Source: Cytobacillus solani
Lineage (GTDB): Bacteria > Bacillota > Bacilli > Bacillales > Cytobacillaceae
DNA length: 64,000 bases
Assembly: GCF_001420595.1 (NCBI RefSeq)
Contig: NZ_LJIX01000006.1
Location: forward strand, 809,361 to 873,360
Reading direction: 5' to 3'
Made by a program: the position numbers and the translations under genes. Every line of letters starts with the position of its first letter. The stretch's first letter is position 1. The notes under the pieces are model-generated. The model was not told the origin of the DNA and ran no database searches. It worked only from the letters and a program-made list of their open reading frames with translations. Positions 61,111-64,000 of the stretch are shown in pieces.

Positions 61111-61290
61111 ATTCCTATCATATTATAGCTTTAAAACAAGAAGTAACATAGAATCCCACTTAATTATTTGCCCCTCTGGCACGCTTCAATCATCTTTTCA
61201 TAAGCAGTCTCTGATCTATTTAGTAAATCAGGTTTTATCAGCCCAATTGAATCAAACTATATTTTTATCCAACACCTTTTCTACAAACTA

Positions 61291-61380
61291 GAACAAGGAT
61301 TGGCGCTCATTTTTCATATTAGGGCCATTATATGGAACAGCACCTTAAAAGAAAATGGGATATCTATGTTAAAAATTAGA
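61291..61380 (+). repeat. Dispersed element copy 18 (module B)
   Basis: AACAAGGATTGGCGCTCATT, TTTCATATTAGGGCCATTAT, ATGGAACAGCACC, AAATGGGATATCTATGTTAA. Module A right end (GATTGGCGCTC) is fused to module B as in copy 7. Confidence 0.6.
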
Positions 61381-61489
61381 AGAGATTATGTAGGTTCGTG
61401 CTCAAACTATCGGGGAATTGGTTGAAGAAGGGCATAAAAAATAATATAATAAAAACGAACGTACATTCGGTTTAGAAGGGTGGATATAA

Positions 61490-61960
61490 TTGAGTACATA
61501 CTGCAAAAGCGCATTAAATCAAATCAAAATAGCATTAAAAGCTACTGCTGAGATAATCGATAAATTAGAAGAAGCTGACTTACAAAAGAGACCTTCTTTA
61601 AATAAGCGTTCGATAGGGGAACTGTTAGAACATATTGCAATTATCTGTAAAGCTGATTTACTCATTTCAAACGGTGCAACACAAGAAGAGATGAAAGAAT
61701 TCTATTCAAGTGTTCTATTTAAAAACATAAAAGATATAAAAGATGCTTTAGTTGTTAATTATAAATGTCTAAAAGAATGCTATATGAAATTTACAGAAGC
61801 TGAACTTCAAGAAAGTATTACCTCCTATTGGGAAGTAACATACACAAGGTTTGAGTGGTTGTTAGAGATTTTAGCACACGTTTATCATCACAGAGGTCAA
61901 CTACACTCTATGCTTGTCCACTGTTATGGAAAAGACCCAAATATTTTATTGTTTGAATAG
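61490..61960 (+). CDS. DinB-family protein
   Basis: 156 residues from TTG 61490 after AGGGTGG. Four-helix bundle with metal-binding histidines: GELLEHIAIIC (H48) and EILAHVYHHRGQLHSMLVH. Members of the DinB/YfiT superfamily include bacillithiol transferases and damage-inducible proteins; which applies here is open. A WEVTYTRFEWLLE segment precedes the last histidines as in the family. Confidence 0.85.
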   Translation: MSTYCKSALNQIKIALKATAEIIDKLEEADLQKRPSLNKRSIGELLEHIAIICKADLLISNGATQEEMKEFYSSVLFKNIKDIKDALVVNYKCLKECYMKFTEAELQESITSYWEVTYTRFEWLLEILAHVYHHRGQLHSMLVHCYGKDPNILLFE

Positions 61961-62035
61961 TCTTTCTTCTTAAGTTAAAATGAGGGTGTTAGTTGATTAA
62001 GCATGAAATGATTTTAGAACTTGTTACATGTTTAA

Positions 62036-62150
62036 GTTGTTCCATTAAGAGTGCGATTCAGCAGCAAAGCTCAGCACTCATTTTCATTTTAGGGTTATTT
62101 TCTTGAATACTACTCAATAATAAAAGTTAGATATTTATGCTAGTACCTGA
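62036..62150 (+). repeat. Dispersed element copy 19 (modules A and B fused)
   Basis: GTTCCATTAAGAGTGCGATT, CAGCAGCAAAGCTCAGCACT, CATTTTCATTTTAGGGTTAT and AAAAGTTAGATATTTATGCT. Lies upstream of the cat leader. Confidence 0.55.
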
Positions 62151-62223
62151 AGAAGAATGAGGTTGACTAAAGTAATAGATATACCTATAATGGTGCTGTA
62201 TTTTTATTTACAAAAGGATGAAT

Positions 62224-62256
62224 ATGATGAAGAAAGCAGACAAAATAGCCTCCTAA
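62224..62256 (+). CDS. cat leader peptide
   Basis: ATG 62224/62227 after AAAGGA encodes MMKKADKIAS and stops in the hairpin. It resembles the short leaders of inducible cat genes (such as the cat-86 and pC194 types), where a drug-stalled ribosome on the leader opens the hairpin. Confidence 0.75.
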   Translation: MMKKADKIAS

Positions 62257-62281
62257 AAACGTAATGAACATTTTAGGAGGC
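62248..62281 (+). promoter_or_regulatory. cat attenuator hairpin hiding the SD
   Basis: GCCTCCTAAAA pairs perfectly (11 bp) with TTTTAGGAGGC over a 12-nt loop; the right arm contains the cat SD AGGAGG. Leader codons 8-10 lie in the left arm. Confidence 0.85.
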
Positions 62282-62288
62282 GTTGAAA

Positions 62289-62936
62289 ATGAAATTTAAT
62301 AGGATAGACCGTAAAAATTGGCATCGAAAAGAGTATTTTGAACACTATTTACAGCAACAAACAACATTTAGTATAACGAATGAAATAAATATTACTATTC
62401 TTATGGAAAACTTAAAGAAAAAGAATGTTAAGTTATATCCTGCGTTTATTTTTATAATTACAAAAATCGTTAATGCACATAGAGAATTCAGAACGAGCTT
62501 TAACTCAGAAGGGAAATTAGGGTATTGGACGGAGGTTTTACCTTCTTATACCATTTTTGATAAAAAAACATGTACATTTTCAAGCATTTGGTCATCAAAT
62601 GTAACAATTTTTTCTGAGTTTTATTCTCAATATGAAAAAGATGTAGAAAGATACAATGGTACGGGTAGGATGTTTCCAAAGACGCCTATACCAGAAAATA
62701 ATATTCCAATATCTATGATTCCTTGGAGTTCTTTTACTGGATTTAATTTGAATATTAATAATGGTGGAGACTATCTTCTACCAATTACAACTGGCGGTAA
62801 ATATTCTCAAATAAATGGGGAATTATTCTTACCTGTTTCGTTACAAATTCATCATGCAGTTTGTGATGGTTATCATGCAAGTGTTTTTATGAATGAATTC
62901 CAAAGACTAGCTGATGAAAGTGTAGAGTGGCTATAG
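62289..62936 (+). CDS. cat: Chloramphenicol acetyltransferase, type A (classical)
   Basis: 215 residues from ATG 62289, 8 nt after AGGAGG. Classical CAT fold: FNRIDRKNWHRKEYFEHYL at the start, YPAFIFIITKIVNAHREFR, and the catalytic HHAVCDGYH near the C-terminus. Trimeric cytosolic enzyme that acetylates chloramphenicol at the 3-OH with acetyl-CoA. An intact leader and attenuator precede it, so expression should be inducible (family knowledge). Confidence 0.95.
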   Translation: MKFNRIDRKNWHRKEYFEHYLQQQTTFSITNEINITILMENLKKKNVKLYPAFIFIITKIVNAHREFRTSFNSEGKLGYWTEVLPSYTIFDKKTCTFSSIWSSNVTIFSEFYSQYEKDVERYNGTGRMFPKTPIPENNIPISMIPWSSFTGFNLNINNGGDYLLPITTGGKYSQINGELFLPVSLQIHHAVCDGYHASVFMNEFQRLADESVEWL

Positions 62937-62961
62937 TTGTTTATCATGGGTAATATGTCTA

Positions 62962-62992
62962 AAAGGAACTGTTAAATCAGTTCCTTTTTTAT
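62962..62992 (+). terminator. Terminator of the cat gene
   Basis: AAAGGAACTG pairs with CAGTTCCTTT over 6 nt and runs into TTTTATT. Confidence 0.88.
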
Positions 62993-63107
62993 TAGAAAAA
63001 CTATTCATTTAGGGGCATCCACCTTATACGTAGATCTACTTTATCCGAATTAAAATATGGGATGCCAAGCAAATATCCTTCCAATCATGTTAATACGATA
63101 AATTCGT

Positions 63108-63890
63108 TTATCTGCTTTTTTCAAATAAATCCTTAATAAAATGATTAATTACTTCATTTAATTTAGTTGCTGCTTTAGTAGGGATTTGATGTTTTTCTTT
63201 TTCTAAGTACAATAATTGATTATTAGGTAGCTTTTCATGTAAGATTTGAGCATATTTATGAAAGGATTTATCCTTCATACCATAGACAAGTAAAACAGGT
63301 AAATCAATATGTTGAAGTTTTGCAGTACAATTATATTGTAAGCTATAACGGTAATATTGCTGGATATTCTCTGCATACCCATGCAATGCTTCTTTATACA
63401 TCTTCCTAAAAATGCTTCTATTATCAGAATTCCCCCACGAAATCGCAAAAGATAGAAAAGGGATTGTTTTTGTTTTGGCAATTTTTACTGCTAAAGATAT
63501 TCTCTGCTTTAAAATCAGATCGTCCACTTCTGACATCCCGCTAATAATAATGCCGCCTAATGCTCTACTAGAATGATTCAACAAATATTCTAATACAATA
63601 GAACCACCTGTTGAATATCCACAAATAAACGCTTTATCTATTCCTAAATAATCCAAAAGGAATATGATATCTTCAACAATTTGGGAGTATGTAATAGGAT
63701 GTTTCGAATACCCACTCCTGCCATGTCCTCTGATATCAAAAGTAATAATTTTATATTTCTTAGACAACTCTTCCACTTGATAAAAAAAATTTGCACTTGT
63801 GAGTAATGGCGGATGAATAAAAACAATCGGAACCCCACTGCCCTGTACATTATAGTACAAACTTGTTTCTCCTATATACAACACAGGCAA
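63108..63890 (-). CDS. Alpha/beta hydrolase
   Basis: 260 residues from TTG 63890, preceded by GAGGTG. Catalytic triad candidates: S93 in the elbow GYSTGG, Asp in VYGMKDKS, His in EKEKHQIP. Oxyanion region FIHPPLL and DIRGHGRSGYS are typical of the superfamily. Substrate cannot be predicted. Transcribed toward the cat gene. Confidence 0.88.
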   Translation of the reverse strand: MPVLYIGETSLYYNVQGSGVPIVFIHPPLLTSANFFYQVEELSKKYKIITFDIRGHGRSGYSKHPITYSQIVEDIIFLLDYLGIDKAFICGYSTGGSIVLEYLLNHSSRALGGIIISGMSEVDDLILKQRISLAVKIAKTKTIPFLSFAISWGNSDNRSIFRKMYKEALHGYAENIQQYYRYSLQYNCTAKLQHIDLPVLLVYGMKDKSFHKYAQILHEKLPNNQLLYLEKEKHQIPTKAATKLNEVINHFIKDLFEKSR

Positions 63891-64000
63891 CCTGTATTCA
63901 CCTCATCCTTTTAGAGTGTTCTTCCTGATTTAATACGATTATATTTTGCTAAACATACGATTCAATTATGTATCTAAGTTAATGAGAAAATATAAGCTAG

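Larger units (their letters stand above)
61027..61489. other. Region between SDR and DinB genes
   Basis: A GC-rich hairpin at 61.08 kb, a minus-strand start-less fragment near 61170-61265 reading FDSIGLIKPDLLNRSETAYE then KMIEACQRGK and stop (parent unknown), and one dispersed element copy. No complete gene. Confidence 0.45.

Overview
The window looks like a chromosome segment of a low-GC Bacillaceae (Bacillus sensu lato). Evidence: a tRNA cluster in the order Glu-Val-fMet-Asp-Phe-Thr-Tyr-Trp-His-His-Gln-Gly-Cys-Leu-Leu, which is the order known downstream of a Bacillus rRNA operon; AAGGAGG-type ribosome binding sites; frequent GTG and TTG starts; and genes recognisable as tgl, bdbCD, cadCA, adaAB, nupC, paiAB and yko-type. 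No rRNA gene lies inside the window; one probably lies just upstream.

Layout. 1-1.4 kb: fifteen tRNA genes (the first cut by the window edge). 1.6-6.8 kb: a two-component system followed by a MacB/FtsX-type ABC transporter. 7-13.7 kb: an AraC regulator with a jelly-roll-like C-terminus, two tiny membrane proteins, a predicted ATPase, and a run of small DUF proteins that includes a caspase-like protein with a His/Cys dyad. 13.9-18.6 kb: thiol-disulfide pair bdbDC, the ruin of a copper-resistance copCD gene, and a cadCA metal-efflux operon with two palindromic operators. 18.7-23.5 kb: spore-associated genes (YjcZ-like, transglutaminase Tgl) and ykoN/ykoQ/ykoP-like genes. 24-26.5 kb: a GC-rich PadR-DUF1048-ABC drug-efflux module. 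26.9-28.5 kb: ECF sigma and anti-sigma. 28.8-32.7 kb: an alkylation-damage island (AlkD-like glycosylase, adaA, adaB, SPL-like radical SAM, stand-alone Ada zinc domain, 2OG-Fe(II) oxygenase). 33-64 kb: an accessory region of single genes: NUDIX, aminoglycoside nucleotidyltransferases, NupC, MarR, PaiA/PaiB, LysR with TauE, LacI, VOC proteins, an RCC1 propeller, an ABC exporter, a Tet(L)-type efflux pump, a second ECF pair, an APH-like kinase, a double-MerR regulator, AraC, SDR, DinB, chloramphenicol acetyltransferase and a hydrolase.

Three themes stand out. First, resistance: tet(L)-type and cat genes both keep short leader peptides and SD-sequestering hairpins, and there are several aminoglycoside-modifying homologues. 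Second, gene decay: paiB, grpB, a TetR gene, a cytidine deaminase, a copCD gene, a YtkA-like gene and several shorter fragments carry frameshifts, stops or deletions. Third, non-coding structure: about nineteen copies of an undescribed dispersed hairpin-derived element, all apparently on the + strand, lie between genes mainly from 34 to 62 kb.

The most unusual object is at 43.9-44.7 kb. A foreign-looking VOC gene sits in an 832-bp unit whose ends match an integron gene cassette: an attC-like site with paired R and L boxes at its 3' end, and a 5' end that is complementary (16 of 17) to the sequence just upstream of the attC R'' box. No integron integrase is seen in the window.
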